64,000 nucleotides of DNA from Apostichopus japonicus. Taxonomy: Eukaryota; Echinodermata; Holothuroidea; Aspidochirotida; Stichopodidae. Each line of letters opens with the position of its first letter. The stretch's first letter is position 1. The stretch spans positions 13,940,001-14,004,000 of the forward strand of contig NC_092563.1 of NCBI RefSeq assembly GCF_037975245.1. Reading direction: 5' to 3'. The translations under genes and the position numbers were made by a program. A model generated the notes under the pieces. That model was not told where the DNA came from. It did no database searches and saw only the letters and a program-made list of their open reading frames with translations. This document shows, piece by piece, positions 35,740-49,344 of this stretch.

Positions 35740-38244
35740 TACCAAACTTTATATCAAATACTTACTACCGATGTGACCAAACTATAAGAGAGGTACTAAT
35801 CCTCTTGATTGTATCACAAACTTAAACATAAATTAGTTAGCATGATCACATTTGTTGGATTCTTAATATTTTGATATTTAACATTTGCAATCACATAAAC
35901 TACATTATTATCAATGGTTTTTAGTTTTCAATGTTGTCAATTACATGGTCATTTTGAAGCTGTAAAAAAATCAGCTATAATATTTGTTCAGAAATGATTG
36001 ACAAACATGTTTTGTCTATTCTTTAATTCTTAACATGAAAATGAAAAATATGAAAATATGGAAAAAATTAATAAAGATGCCTTGTTTAAAAATTGTGCAT
36101 TTTTCATATAATTTATTAGAAAGACTTCCCTCATTCTTAGAAAAGTATTACACTGTCTCAACTATCTTTGAAATCCTGAAAAAACAAACAGTTTTCTTTG
36201 GTTCTGACTTTTATTTGTCTTTTGAAGCCTCTTGAATACCTCCTCTTAAACCAAGACAACTTCCGTTGTCAATCTTCCTTTTGTTGAAATTCTTGAGATG
36301 AAAAATAAATTTGGTTACAAAACATACAAAAAGAACAAAAAAAAAAAAATTTAAGAAGAGAGAAAAGGTTTGATACACTTTCAGTTTTTCTTCATTTTCC
36401 TCTTCATCGTTTGGATTAATCGCAGAGGAAAATTTTTTTCACTCGAGCGGAAAACCTCCTTTTGCATGACCTGTTGCCTGCTTGAAAGCATCTTTTATGC
36501 AGCAAATTACAGAATAAAAAAAAAACGAACTGGGAGGAGAAGAAAAAATAAATCACCAAATTAAATCTTTCGACGATTAAAATGCTGAAAACAAAAAACG
36601 AAAAAAAGCAAAGAAAGAAAGAAAATGAAAGAAAAGAAAAGAAAATAAAATGAAAATACAAAACAAAACAAAAAGAAAAAAAAGGGCAAGATACGATTGG
36701 CTGATATTTTGTATGCCTGAATGACTGTTACAATCATCTCTTGCGGCTGATGTGTATTAATCACCAATTTATCTGACCTAAATAAGGCACTGGTGCTGTT
36801 ATTTAGAGCTGGGATTAATCAGCTAATCAAATTGGGATCAAAATTGTCCATTTGTCCTCTAATTTAATTGAATGGAAATTATACAAGAAAGATAAAAATG
36901 TGACCGCTATCAACAGCATAGTATAAAAGAGACGAGTGAATATGTCAAGCCTGGGAATCTAACCTACTTTTATTTATCTTTTACTATCCCCGTCCCCCCC
37001 CCCCCTTCGATAAAATATTGAACGGTCGTTATACTTCTGAAAGGAACGATTTGGAGAAAATTGTTTTAATTGGAGATGTGAGTATATGTGTGTGGTTTTA
37101 TGAAACATTTTGGTCTCTCTCTCTCTCCCTTTGTCTTCCAGAGGCAAAGGGTAAAGCAAAGTAATATCTCACAGCTTTTAATTGATTAACCAAATATGTG
37201 TGCCCAAGAATTAGAGTCATTTATCAGAAGAAAATGAATCAATTTTCTTTAAGGTGGATATTGTATAGTTTCTTCTTGAAGACGTCTGCAAAGAGATGCA
37301 TCAAAGATTAAAATAAAATAAAAATTTAAAAAAAGACATGGCTGTTGTCATTTATTTTTTCTCTTTTTTTTTATATATATATATATATATATATATTTTT
37401 TATATCATATTTTTTTGTAGTTTTGTCACTTTTCCCATTTTTCATAAATTTCAGTTCTGTGAAAAGCAGACTGTTACATCATTTTAGAACTGTTCATAGC
37501 TTTTTCATTTGATAATGTTTCAATTGTTCATACCATCCTCCCCCTTCTCATACCCCTCTCTCACTGCGGTCTTATTGTTTATGTTATTCCATTGTTTTAA
37601 TAAGTTATGTAATTCTACCTAGAAAATGTTCTGTTAAATTTCATATAAACAACAGATCACCCAGAGTTGAAACTTAAAACCATTTTTCAAGATATTGTAA
37701 ACATGTTGTTGGAGGGCCATCAGACTGTTTATATGTTCTACATATATATATAAATATATATAATTTTTTTTCCTTGTTCATTTTCTAATCCTGACTAGCT
37801 GACCTAATGGTCTCTGTATATGCTTTATAGCCTCTTTGATTGATTATCCATCAATGATTAAAAGGGTAAATTGTCAGAAGTTAAAAAATTTATATAGAAA
37901 TTTGTGAACTAGCAGAAGTGGTACTTAATTGTTTAAAATGAAACAATATTAATTTTGAGCTTTAAGTCATCTTCTAATGACTCACCGATGAACTTCCCTT
38001 GCGATGAGTTTACAAAATCGGAAGATTAATAAAGAGAAAGAAAAAAAAAGGCCTGGCAACTTTTGAGCAGTAGACTATGACATTCCTGGTATGTAATGTC
38101 TGTATATAATATATGTGTAAACATTGTCAGATTCAAAAGCGACAGGGGGTGCACGCTGTACAATCGTAATACCTGTGTAATACGCTCTTATAGAAATCCA
38201 TGAAATGACACATTCACTAAGCCACAGTAGAATCACTGTGGCTT
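35740..38244. other. Non-genic stretch
   Basis: It has A/T-rich and purine-rich tracts (36300-36690), a C run (36994-37006), (TA)n at 37373-37396 and small TA tracts near 37741. No gene is recognisable. Confidence 0.5.
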
Positions 38245-39401
38245 AGTGATACGGACTTAGGTCTGACTCACAAGAACACCCATGACCACTCCACGCACTC
38301 TCCCTTCTCCCCTCTCTGTGCCTTGCGGTGTAATTTGCCATACCCGTGACCACTCCACGCACTCTCCCTTCCCCCTCTCTGTTTCTTGAGGTGACATGTG
38401 CCATACCCCTGACCACTCCACGCACTCTCCCTTCTCCCCTCTCTGTTTCTTGAGGTGATATGTGCCATACCCGTGACCACTTCACGCACTCTCCCTTCCC
38501 CCTCTCTATTTCTTGAGGTGATATGTGCCATACCCCTGACCACTCCACGCACTCTCCCATGTCCCCTCTCTGTTTCTTGAGGTGATATGTGCCATACCCG
38601 TGACCACGCCACGCACTCTCCCATGTCCCCTCTCTGTTTCTTGAGGTGATATGTGCCATACCCGTGACCACGCCACGCACTCTCCCTTCCCCCTCTCTGT
38701 TTCTTGAGGTTATATGTGCCATACCCGCGACCACTCCACGCACTCATCCTACTCCCCTCTCTGTTTCTTAAGGTTTCATGTGCCATACCCGTGACCACTC
38801 CAAGCACTCTCCAATCTCCCCTCTGTTTCTTTATATGTGACAGTTCTTCCCTAGTAATGCTATATAGACTTAGGTCTGACTCACAAGAACACCCATGACC
38901 ACTCCACGCACTCTCCCTTCTCCCCTCTCTGTGCCTTGCGGTGTAATTTGCCATACCCGTGACCACTCCACGCACTCTCCCTTCCCCCTCTCTGTTTCTT
39001 AAGGTTTCATGTGCCATACCCGTGACCACTCCAAGCACTCTCCAATCTCCCCTCTGTTTCTTTATATGTGACAGTTCTTCCCTAGTAATGCTATATAGAC
39101 TTAGGTCTGACTCACAAGAACACCCATGACCACTCCACGCACTCTCCCTTCCCCCTCTCTGTTTCTTGAGGTGATATGTGCCATACCCATGACCACTCCA
39201 CGCACTGTCCCTTCTCCCCTCTCTGTTTCTTGAGGTTATATGTGCCTTACCCATGACCACTCCACGCACTCTCCCATCTCCCCTCTCTGTTTCTTGGGGT
39301 TATATGTGCCATACCCGTGACCACTCCACATACTCTCCCTTCTCCCCTCTCTGTTTCTTGAGGTTATATGTGACAGTTCTTCTCTAGTAATGCTATATAT
39401 A
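38245..39401. repeat. Minisatellite, about 62-bp unit, with higher-order structure
   Basis: The unit contains ccatacccgtgaccactcca and ctctctgtttcttgaggt and recurs about 17 times. A longer module (cagttcttccctagtaatgc, then gtctgactcacaagaacacc) interrupts it near 38840, 39070 and 39372, and is partly present at 38262. The minus strand is open for 333 codons because the unit lacks stop codons in all three frames. The translation cycles through three frames from unit to unit, so it is not a conserved protein. Confidence 0.95.
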
Positions 39402-40025
39402 ATCGCAGTTACACCTCACCAGCATATAGGTTTGATGTCATTGCACTGTCCGAAAAACAGTTTTTGTTTTTGTTCCTTTTGTACCCCCTTTAGACTGACC
39501 TGTGCTCGTCTTACAGTACAAAAACTCATGTGAAGAGATCAATCCGCCTATTAGCAGTCCTCATTCCGTCAAATCATATTTAACGTTCTTTCACTGCTTT
39601 TTATATTTTGAATAATTGGTCCCTCAAATTGAGTCTTTGTGTCATGTAGTATTTGTCCACCACAGACTGACGAGCTTGTACCCCTGTAACCGACGCTAAA
39701 GAATCCGATAGAGACGAGTTTGGGCTTCGGCATCTCGCTGTCAATCAATTAGATATGCTCGGGCGGAGTAACTATCTCCAAGGATCGCAGAGCAAAAGCC
39801 GGAAAGCTGGAAAATGCTTGTCAAAAAAGGCGGAAAATTTGAATAATAATTTTGACAGGTGCACTTAACATGTTCATGCTCTGTTTATCAGAATTCGATG
39901 GTAAAGTTTTTTCAGTGAGGGAAATCTTTCGCTCCAGAAGTTTTTTTTTTTTTTCTTTTTTTCTTTCTCTCTATCTCTCTCTGGGATTGTGCTTTGCCTT
40001 TCTTGCAAAGTGTAACTCTATAATC
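39402..40025. other. Non-genic stretch
   Basis: A T-rich tract lies at 39940-39975. No gene is seen. Confidence 0.55.
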
Positions 40026-40215
40026 ATATAAACATATATATATATATAGATATATATATATATATGTATATAGATATATATATGTATATAGATATATTTG
40101 CATATATATATATATATATATATATACAAATATATATATATATATACAAATATATCTATATATGTGTGTGTATATAGATATATATAGTTATGTATATAGT
40201 ATATGTATAGATACA
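40026..40215. repeat. (TA)n/(TAGA)n microsatellite region
   Basis: TA dinucleotides with GATA, TTTG and TG interruptions run over about 190 bp. Confidence 0.95.
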
Positions 40216-41316
40216 CTTTTGTAAAAAGCAAAGTGGAAACTTTTTCTATCATGTTACTTTTGTGCATCATCTTATAATTTAGTTTATGATTAATCATAAT
40301 TGGATCGTTATCTGAGGAAACGTCATCTCTCTTTTCCTTGTAAAGTTCATGTGGGGCAATTGTCAGAATTAATTTGATGGTATCTAATTGTTATATAAAG
40401 AAAAGCTAAAAGTTTCTACTTAAGAATTAATAAATTCAAGAGTACTAGGAAGTTTGATCAATCTATTTAATATCAGTTAAAAGGAAAGATATTTTGTTAG
40501 AAGCAAGTTGCCAAATGAAGTTTACCAGCAGTGCGTCATATTTCTTGATCAAAAGTAAATTGTTTTAAAATTATGTCAATTATTGAGGAATAAAGTGCTG
40601 ACCTGGATGTATGTGATTCTTATGTTTAAAAAAAAAAAAAAAGCAGCTTTTTTTTTTTTTCATTACTTTTCAAGAAATATGTTACACTATGGAATACACA
40701 AATCTCAAAATGATGTATTTAGTTTGCTTGACTTTTAAGTCAAATATTGGTTCAGAGAAATGAAGAGAAAATTTGGACAATTTGATTTGTCAGTACAATA
40801 GACACACAAGGAGACTTTCCCAAACTACGCAGATGTGCGATTCCGTACACATTGAATGTCCCCAATGTTTAGTTTTGCTTCAAATCCTTTTGAATGAGAA
40901 ATGCCAGGATACCAAGCATCGGGCGAGAGGTTCGTTATGCCAAAAGGATGCCCAAAGGATGACAGTACACTGAATTTCTGGACTGGCAGGAGGTCTGGCC
41001 ACCCTAGTTGGGAGGCGGGAGAGATTGGAGGAGGAGGGGGGGGTGGGACTTGGGGACTGTTCTTCTGTTATATTAGTTGGGCTAATGTAGCATAAACTGC
41101 TTTGTTCACATTCTTTGCTTCTCTAAGGTGGCCCTGATTGGCATTGTAAAGGAGGATATTCTATCCAGACTCGTACATGAGTACTCTTAATTAGTACTTG
41201 TACTCTAGCAATGAGCTGCCAGTATTTACTCAAATTTCTCCTCAGCGGTTTGTCCCCGTTCTAATACTGGGGATATTTCAGAAATGTAGTACATAGATAC
41301 TGGTGCGGTTGCAGGC
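40216..41316. other. Non-genic stretch
   Basis: It contains poly-A and poly-T runs (40628-40660) and a G-rich run (41025-41045). No gene is seen. Confidence 0.55.
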
Positions 41317-41430
41317 CACAAGACCAAAGGTCCGCAAGACCCAAGGTCCGCGAGACCGAAATTATAAAAGCTCCGCAACACCGAAGGTCTTTGAGACCGA
41401 GGTCCTTGAGATCGAAGGTCTGCGAGACCC
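41317..41430. repeat. Imperfect minisatellite, about 17-bp unit
   Basis: Variants of 'cgaaggtccgcaagacc' recur about six times. Confidence 0.8.
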
Positions 41431-42890
41431 CCCCCGCTCTCAAAAGTCTTGCCCCCCCCTGCTTTCATCGCCTATGGTTGTTAAGGTTTATGTATTCTAA
41501 TTACTTGCTTCTCTTGTATCAAAAAGACAAATTTTGAAACTTTGCAGTTGAGTGAGAAAATACATGCAATTTTTCCGAAAAATGCTTTGTTCAAACAGTG
41601 ATTTCTTTCTTTTTTTGCTTTCTTGTTGTTGTTCTTGTATGTGCACGGAATCATAAAATGGTGTCATTTAGGCTCCGGTCACTTGGCTCGGACCTTCAGT
41701 CTGGCCGGGCTATCGATGGACCTCGGTCTCGTGGAATTCCCCCACTGGTGCAAGATTATGTGCTTTGGTCTCGTACTGACCTACCAATGGGCAGCCTATA
41801 CATGTCATCATATGCATGCTACAGTCATACTCTCACTACAACATCAAGCCTGTATTCCCCCACAGAGGTTACTACCAGAACTCGGTCTGTAAAGTGCTTT
41901 TTATATCATTACTTATGTTTTGTTAATTAGTGGGAAGTCGTAACCATAGATCTGCTGTTCATTTGAACAGCATTTTCATATAACCTTTTCCCACCGTTGC
42001 AACTTGAGCTTATATAATGGTTGCCCAAATTAAAATTCTCATTTCCTTTTTTTTCCGTCGAGAGGTATTGATATATTTCTTACGGGTGGAACAATTTTCA
42101 TCTGACCATCCCCTTCTATGTGACAATTACATTTAAAAAGAGCAATAATGTTTGAGTTGATATTAACTTAGTTTCTTTCTTTTGAAAGAATTTTTTCATC
42201 CTCCAAATGTCACTTTCCCTGTCAATGTGTTCCATATTTCATTTTGGATGGTACAGTATGACAGCTCGCTCTCAGGTGATCATCAGCGGTCATTACCATT
42301 TCCCTCCCTCTCCTCTCCATCCTCTCTCCATCCTCTCGCCCTTTCGATGATGACACAGACGAGCGCATCATCTTGGATATTGACCTTCCTCGCCCCCCCT
42401 TCATTTCGCCAGGGCTCCCTGACCTTCCCTTAAAGTTTAACGGTATTACCTTTTTATCTGGGTCTTATCCAACGGCAATATGATCAGATTTTTCCCATTT
42501 AAATTTTTTACTTGTACCGCTTTGATATTTTGACAAATGTTAGCCATCTTTCTCTTTTATGATTTTGTTTTGTTATGGGCTAGAAAGGGGTACTGGAGAT
42601 AAAAGAATATTGTAAAGTATCATTTTGATTCAACAGTGGTGATCTCATAAACAGCTCTCTTGTCATTTTGAGGGGCCATGAGAGAAGAAGGGCTTTCTAA
42701 AGTGAGTAGCAGGGTGCAATGACACACTTTATGTGCGTGCGTGCGTGTGTGGGTGTGTCTGTTTGAAAATGATTGAATTGTATGAAGCTGAAACTTTATT
42801 TCTCCACTGATTGCCTGTCATTTTTAGAAGCAGCAAATCCATGTCTGAGGTTCCTAAATCACACTTGCAATATACAACTGTGATATATAT
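41431..42890. other. Non-genic stretch
   Basis: Frames such as 41598-41930 (+) show no domain. A pyrimidine-rich tract (42300-42345) and a TG tract (42731-42760) are present. Confidence 0.5.
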
Positions 42891-42895
42891 ATAAA

Positions 42896-42931
<36 letters not shown>

Positions 42932-42967
42932 TTTATATATATATATTCATTTATATATATATTCATT
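42891..42967. repeat. (TA)n microsatellite with inverted flanks
   Basis: A TA tract flanked by atatatataaatgatatat and its reverse complement, about 40 bp before composite tRNA-like copy 2. Confidence 0.9.
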
Positions 42968-43004
42968 TGCCTTTGTCGTTTACCTCCATTTCATTAACAT
43001 TAAG

Positions 43005-43309
43005 TCTGTTCAAAGTATCTCTTTCGAGATCCGGCTTCAGGAATCACAAATGATTTCGAGTTGGTTAGCATCATGTTTGATCTCTAGAGTAGGGCAAAAT
43101 ATGTCACCAAAAACAGAACTAGTATTGTTCGAAACAGGTGACATATGCCTACAGTGGAATTACGACCTTCCTTATCGGTTTTGAACCTCTGGACATACAA
43201 TCAGCATCATAGCCTAGTGGTAACGTGTCCGCGTATAGAGCGAGAGGCCCAGGTTTGAATCCCGGTGGAGGCTGGAAGTTTTTTCACTGTTCTTGATTTT
43301 CCAACTCAT
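43005..43309 (+). mobile_element. Composite tRNA-like dispersed repeat, copy 2
   Basis: It aligns end to end with 3119-3431 from 'ctgttca.agtatctctttcg' to 'ttttccaactca'. Box A reads tagcctagtgg and box B is aggtttgaatcccgg, with one base changed from copy 1. The shared limits of copies 1 and 2 define the element as about 305-313 bp. Confidence 0.85.
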
Positions 43310-45330
43310 TAGATATATAGATGGATGGACGGACTTAAATCTTTTTTTTTTTACACTGGAAAGAGGGAGAATTGAGTTAGCAACCTGATGAAGTATGCTA
43401 TTAAAGGGGACAAAAAACAAATTAAGCCATCATCTTTAGCTTAAATATGACTGAGATATATTTTTTGAGGACCAACTCTAGCTCAGAAATATCTTGTTAC
43501 TTTTGGGAGATGTCTTTAGTATACAAGTCATGCCTGAAAGCTGTCACTTTGTAAATCTGTGTTGTCATAGTAGTACCACATGAATCTGAAACCTTTTATG
43601 CTATCTCGTTTTTTTTTTTTTCTTCTTATTTTTCAATGTAGAATGTGAAAGGTATATTGACCCTGAAACCAAATGGAATGCCATCATAATAGGTCTTATT
43701 AAGAGGCACAATATTTTAGATTTTTCAGCATTATTTGCAGTACCCATCTCCATTCCTGGAAATGAAAATTGTAATTTACAAAGAATACTAAAAATAACTG
43801 CAACAAATGTGGCTCTATGATGTCACATCTTTATACTTGATCAAGTCTCCAGCCTTGTGTGTATGTGCATAATAAGAAACACTGAATCTGCAACAAATTC
43901 TCCCAATTTGAATACTGTCAATAAGGTTAGCTGTTTATTCTTGACAGTTATTTCTATGACCTGGATTCATAATTAATAGTCGGGTTCGTGTCGCTGTAAA
44001 TTTGTATGCCATTTTTGAGGTACAACAGGAGCTAGTTGATCCATTTTGTACCAAAAGTGAAAAAACAAGCAGAGGTTGATGTGACCGATATGTATTGACG
44101 AAAAACTGTTTTGTCTACTTTTTAGCAGATCAAACCAAGTTGAACCCTTGTACCCTTTTGCAGGATTCTACCCCTGGGTGGGGGGTAAGGGGATGGGGGT
44201 GGGTATCTGAGTCGCAGGTATTGGTAGATATCGTACCTACTACTGAAATAATGGTTCATCAGTTAGAGATAGAGCTCAGGTTGCAAGTATGTATATATCA
44301 TAAATGCTCTCCACTTTTTTTTTTTAAATATATATTTTATGCAGGATGGATTCGGGTCTAGCCCTAAATATGTGGCAGTCCGACTCCTTGGCATTGTGGT
44401 CCCCAAAACAGGAATGAAGATTTGATCCAGAGGCCAGGTTGGGTCATAAGATGGGTTGAAAATGCCATAAGTTTTTAGTCAGAATGACATGAATTGAACT
44501 GGATTTCAGCCAGTCTTAATAAACGTCCGAAAGATCTCGCCTCGCGCAAACTTAACATCCAGTCATAAAGTGGGACAGGTTACAAGTAATATTGATTTTT
44601 TGCTCTCTCTCAAATCAAATGTCATTTTTATATAGAAGTAAGTACTTTATTGGTACAGTTTTTGCCCCCCTTTTGCAATACTTGACCCAATCTTGCAGGG
44701 TAGTGAGGGAGAGAGCAGCGTTTTCCATGATGCTTCAACTTTTGAATTTTGTTGGCAGCTGCTGTGTAAAAAAATGAAAAATAATATTTTCCATTGCTAA
44801 TTTCTGCACTAAAACTCAGAGACGACTGGCATGTTAGGACGCTGATGTAGAAGTAGGACACTATGACACCCAGATGTAGAAGAAGGACCCTACGACACCC
44901 AGCGGAGACGGTGCCAATTTCGTTTCACGAGGGATCTTGTCAAATTCATTTCACTCGGAAATATGCCGACACAATTTCACAGTGACTTGCAATGTCAGGT
45001 GTACACAATCTCTGTGTACTTCTGTCGCTAAAAGGAGACGCGAAAAAACAACTTTCATATCATATTTAGAGTCTTCTCGGTGACGAATATTAACTCCCTA
45101 CAAAACAGATAAAAAAATATCTTTCTCCATTTTGCGAGACGCAACCCAACTTATTCATCTTTAGCAGATGATGGAGATCTTTGTGATGTCATCAACGACT
45201 TCCCGCAAACAGATTAGGACGGATTTTCGGGAGATAATTTTGGACGTATCCCCGAGTTGAAAGGTCATGTCTGGGAGCCTATGTGAACTGTCATTTTTTG
45301 TAAATTTGTGATGTCATAGTGCCTCTATAG
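43310..45330. other. Non-genic stretch with diverged dispersed repeats
   Basis: 43667-43785 matches 61186-61284, including acccatctccatt. A segment near 43520-43575 resembles 45255-45326 (gtcatagtgcctc-type). A two-copy 31-bp repeat (gatgtagaag..ggaccc..gacaccca) lies at 44847-44902. No gene is seen. Confidence 0.5.
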
Positions 45331-45699
45331 CAGGGGTGGGCAACCTTTTTGAATGAATGGGCCAGATATAAGGGTTGAAAAATTGACTGAGCCGCACCTA
45401 ACCAACGACCTGCTGTTGATTTCAAACCTTTGATTCCGAGGACTTTCAAGCAATAGGTGTGTGTACTTACTCTGCATTCACAAAAACATAATGTCAATAC
45501 AGTACAGTTGATAATTAATGGGGATAACAGGCCTACCTGACAGCATCATTAGTGCCGATAAATACTAAGCAGCTAGCTTGTTTTTTGTGATGATGTAAAA
45601 TAGATTGATTCTTTTCCTTTTTCTTGAGACATCTCACGAGCCGCAAAAAATCACTGGCAGGCCCCATGTGGCCTGCGGGCCATAGGTTGCCCACCCCAG
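45331..45699. mobile_element. hAT-type MITE, CAGGGGTGGGCAACC family, copy 2
   Basis: The left end CAGGGGTGGGCAACC and right end GGTTGCCCACCCCAG match the 18.8 kb copy, and most of the body aligns in the same orientation. About 50 bp (near 45445-45494) are extra relative to copy 1. The flanking 8-mers match at only 5 of 8 positions, so the target duplication has decayed or the copy is rearranged. Confidence 0.88.
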
Positions 45700-46440
45700 C
45701 CCTTAAGGATCGAAAACCTTTCACTTTACTCACTGTGTTTTGTTTAACAGTTCAAGGCAGATTATTGTCAACAGTGTTGAGACTGAGACTTCAAAATGGC
45801 ATCGTTAGGTCACGTCAAAGAGATTCAATATTTGTGAGATTCTGCGTAATTTGTAAAATCCATATTCACTGCCGAAATATAAACTTTCTAATTAATATTA
45901 AAGCAAAACATACAGGATTGAAGCACTTGTGGCTCAAAAATTTCACGTCTAGACTTGTAAGCGAATTGTACCTGATAAGGAACATTAAACCTGTGATACC
46001 CTCTCAAAACGGATATACGTTTTTGTTTGTTTTTGGTAGCTAACATTTTTAGGGAAATTCTGGACATCACAGATATCTCCCCCACAATGGAGCAATAATG
46101 ATGGTTGGGTTCAGTTATTACGTCCGTTACCTTTAAGTTAACAATGGAATACCTTGACCAGGTCATTATCATACACAAGTTTTAAAGAAGTGAGCATCGT
46201 TTCTGCTAAAACCCTGGAATTTGTAAATTCAGAGAACTTTCCGATATGTTGTCATTTCGAGTCTACAGTCACAAATAGTACCTTGTTAGCTTTGAGAGAA
46301 AGGTCCACTTACCTGGCTGATCCAGGATTTCTTAGGGGCCGGACCGAGACAAGTATTCGTAGAATCTGAAGTTAATACTGAATCAGCAGTGCATTATTAG
46401 ACCTCATCCCTAAAAATGTATTGAATGCCTGGTATCTTAA

Positions 46441-46833
46441 AGGCATTGAAGACTCGCCCCAAACCGCGTGCCGCCCTCTACAGAAAGTCTCAACTTTCAG
46501 TTGCTTGCAAGTGAAGTTTTCTTCTTGTCGCTACAAAATGCAGACAGTAATGAAACGTGATACCTTGTTATCTTTTATCTGGACCTGAGATCAGGGAGTT
46601 CCATAACAACTCCCTGCTGAGATGTCCATTGCTGCTATGTACACTGTGTTGCGGGTATTGACCGTAGCTACATGTATTGACTGTACACTAGTGTCTAATT
46701 ACCGACAGTAGCAAGCTGTGTGTGCATTTTCTGGGATCGATGGTGGTGTCTAACACTTCCATTACAACTCATTCGAAACTAGGTCAGATTACCGGCATCA
46801 GACGTTTCTTTGTGCGCGAGTCAATTCACTCCC
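46441..46833 (+). mobile_element. TTAA-target MITE family A, copy 2
   Basis: TTAA flanks both sides (46437-46440 and 46834-46837). The left end is AGGCATTGAAGACTCGCCC. The right end, read on the other strand, begins GGGAGTGAATTGACTCGCGC. The 393-bp body aligns in inverse orientation with 14628-14988. It encodes nothing recognisable. Confidence 0.9.
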
Positions 46834-46837
46834 TTAA

Positions 46838-49325
46838 AGGTGTGAAAAACTTAATATTATTGTTATTATTATTTATGATTATTATTGCCTTTGTTTTTCT
46901 TTTTTGGAAGGTATGTTTCACAAAGTTAAAGCAATAACACAGTTCATTCCGTCATTTACTATTGAGGAACATTATGTGAAAATTGTGTGCATTCAAGGAA
47001 GGTCACTCAGACAAATAGCAGGTCAGTAAAGTGTATATAAAGACAATTGACCACAAAAAAAACAGTGTTTTCAAAAGCTGTGATAGATGAGACCGTCACC
47101 ACTGTGAACACATTGTTCATGCTTCCTAAACATGTGCCAGCGACGTCATTGCTCCGAAAAATTAAAAAGATTATTCCCATTTTCATTCCATTTTTTTGGG
47201 GGGCTATTCAAACTTCTAAAACAAATATTTTGATTGAAATTTTGACGCTTTTAGAATCAGCCCAGCATCTGACGCATTGCCGACACACAATAAAACAATT
47301 GTTAAATTCAAGTGGTCCAAAACATTTACTTTGTAACCATGTGAACCCTGGTTTGTGCATAGATTGCCACCTTTATTGAAGCAATAAACAAAAAAAAACC
47401 TTTGAATCTCTGCTGCTATTGTCAGCAATTTGTTCTTCCGCAAATACCAATTCATAACTTAAAAATATAATCTTGACTTAAAAAAATAATATCAAAACTA
47501 CCATCATAAGAAAACAGCCCGGCAAGCATATCCTGTTCCTTAATAAATAAATTGGAAATTTCAAACAATAGATTCTTTGCAGGTGGTCTGTGGGTCATGA
47601 GAATACTCCCAGACAGAAAAAAAAAATGAATCTACATTTTTCCAAAGCTTGTGTCATGGATCAAGCAACTTTCTTCAAACATTCAGAGTCCAAGCTGGCT
47701 TTCATGCATTCTGGGCTAGGTGGTACTATGGGGTGTTGCACCTTTGTGGAAGGTCCAAAAAGTGAGCCCAAAAGTTTACCGACCGCTGGTTGTAATGTCT
47801 ATAATATGCATAATCTTCCGAGTTACCAATTTTAGAACCATATTTCACAACATTCAATCGCTTTCCACTCAAAGATAATTGGACACTACGTCATAATACC
47901 AATGTGAAATAGTGGCCATGGATTTGTAATATTCGGACACAATGCGTTAAAACTGTGTGTGTTGTATACAGAGTGAATGGTTAAGTGACTGAAAGACCAC
48001 ACCGTCCCCTTAGGAGTGTCTTCACAGAATGTACTTACGTCCCATGGGACAATAACATGAAAATAATAGCATAGGTTGTACGTTGTTTGTGCTCTGAATG
48101 TCAGGCAAAAACAATTTTTGTTATCAAACATAAATGCCCTGTAATATAGTAAATGGTATGATTTTGATCATGTGACTGATGATGCTTCTCTAAGAAGCTT
48201 GCCAAAGAGGAAAGGCCAAGTGGCACAAGGTTGCCTTAGTGATTGTTGTCAAATGAAATGATATTATAAGCAAAAAGAGTAGAAAATAAAGTTGGGTTAT
48301 GTTGTTTTTCTCCTGTATGTGTGCCACATTTTAAAACAACAAATCTGGGCTATATGGGTTATAAAAGTATTGTACTGGAGTTGTCTGACGTTGTACATAG
48401 CACACGTACATCGTGTACACTCAAGTTACTAAATATGTGCCCAGGGACTATTTATGTTAGTTACGTTCGTCCTGCGACTTCCAACTCTTGGAGTTTTAAA
48501 ACGAAGCGCCTTGCGCGAGAGCCCTACGTAAGTAATACTAAAATGTATCGATTTAGACTTGTAGGTGAGTACCCTAACGTTAGGCTACGCAGGCCTAGTC
48601 TATCGGCCTGAGGCTTACGGAGATCTTGCACAGAACTGTAGTGTAGAGTTATAGACACTTTATTTGGTCGGTATGACACTGTCCATGATTAATCATGTTG
48701 GGTTGCGGGAATTCTCTGGGAGTGAAATATGATTTCTGTAATTGTTACCGATCATTTCCAGAGACCGAGGGTAAGCCCAGGGTATATAGCATGTAAATTG
48801 CAGCAACACATGCGGTATGCCCACATTCACAGTATAGTACTGCATGCACGTTGTACTCCAGGTTGCTTGTCATATGTGCCTGCGGCCGTGAGGAAGAAAG
48901 CAAGCGTGGTCGCGGCCAGTGGGGTCTGTAGTGTACGGAGTAAATGGTATTGTACGTAACCATTTGGGCATATGTATATACATTATGCACATTCTGTCTT
49001 TACAATGACAAAATGTGCTTACTCCAAGTTTGAGATGCCAGGGGGTGTGCATACAGCTAAAGTGTAGGATTTTCCCTCATTACGAAACTTACCAAAATCT
49101 GACTTATTTCTTACGTTGTTTCTAATATGAATGAAGGGCCATACAGACAAGCTACTATAACTTTATTGGTGCGGATTTTATTTTAAAGAATAGGGATTTT
49201 AAAAATTTCCTTTGAAGTGTTAACACTTACTGCAAATAAGCTAGTCATCCGTCGGACAACCTAAGCTGGGTTTTAGGTTGTCCGACGTGATTTTTGGTCG
49301 TCTCTGGCGATCAGATGACCATTAA
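46838..49325. other. Non-genic stretch
   Basis: Several 70-110-codon frames (47047-47379 +, 48321-48611 +) have no recognisable domain and no repeat relatives. I see no splice-bounded gene. Confidence 0.5.
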
Positions 49326-49344
49326 ATTTGAGACCTGCAGCATA

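Noticed and set aside
38268-39269. 333-codon minus-strand open frame as a repeat protein
   Set aside because: The peptide cycles through all three frames between units, so no single protein sequence is kept.
43398-43420. TTAA followed by AGGGGAC as another TTAA-element end
   Set aside because: No matching inverted terminus was found within several kb; TTAA-AGG occurs by chance in AT-rich DNA.
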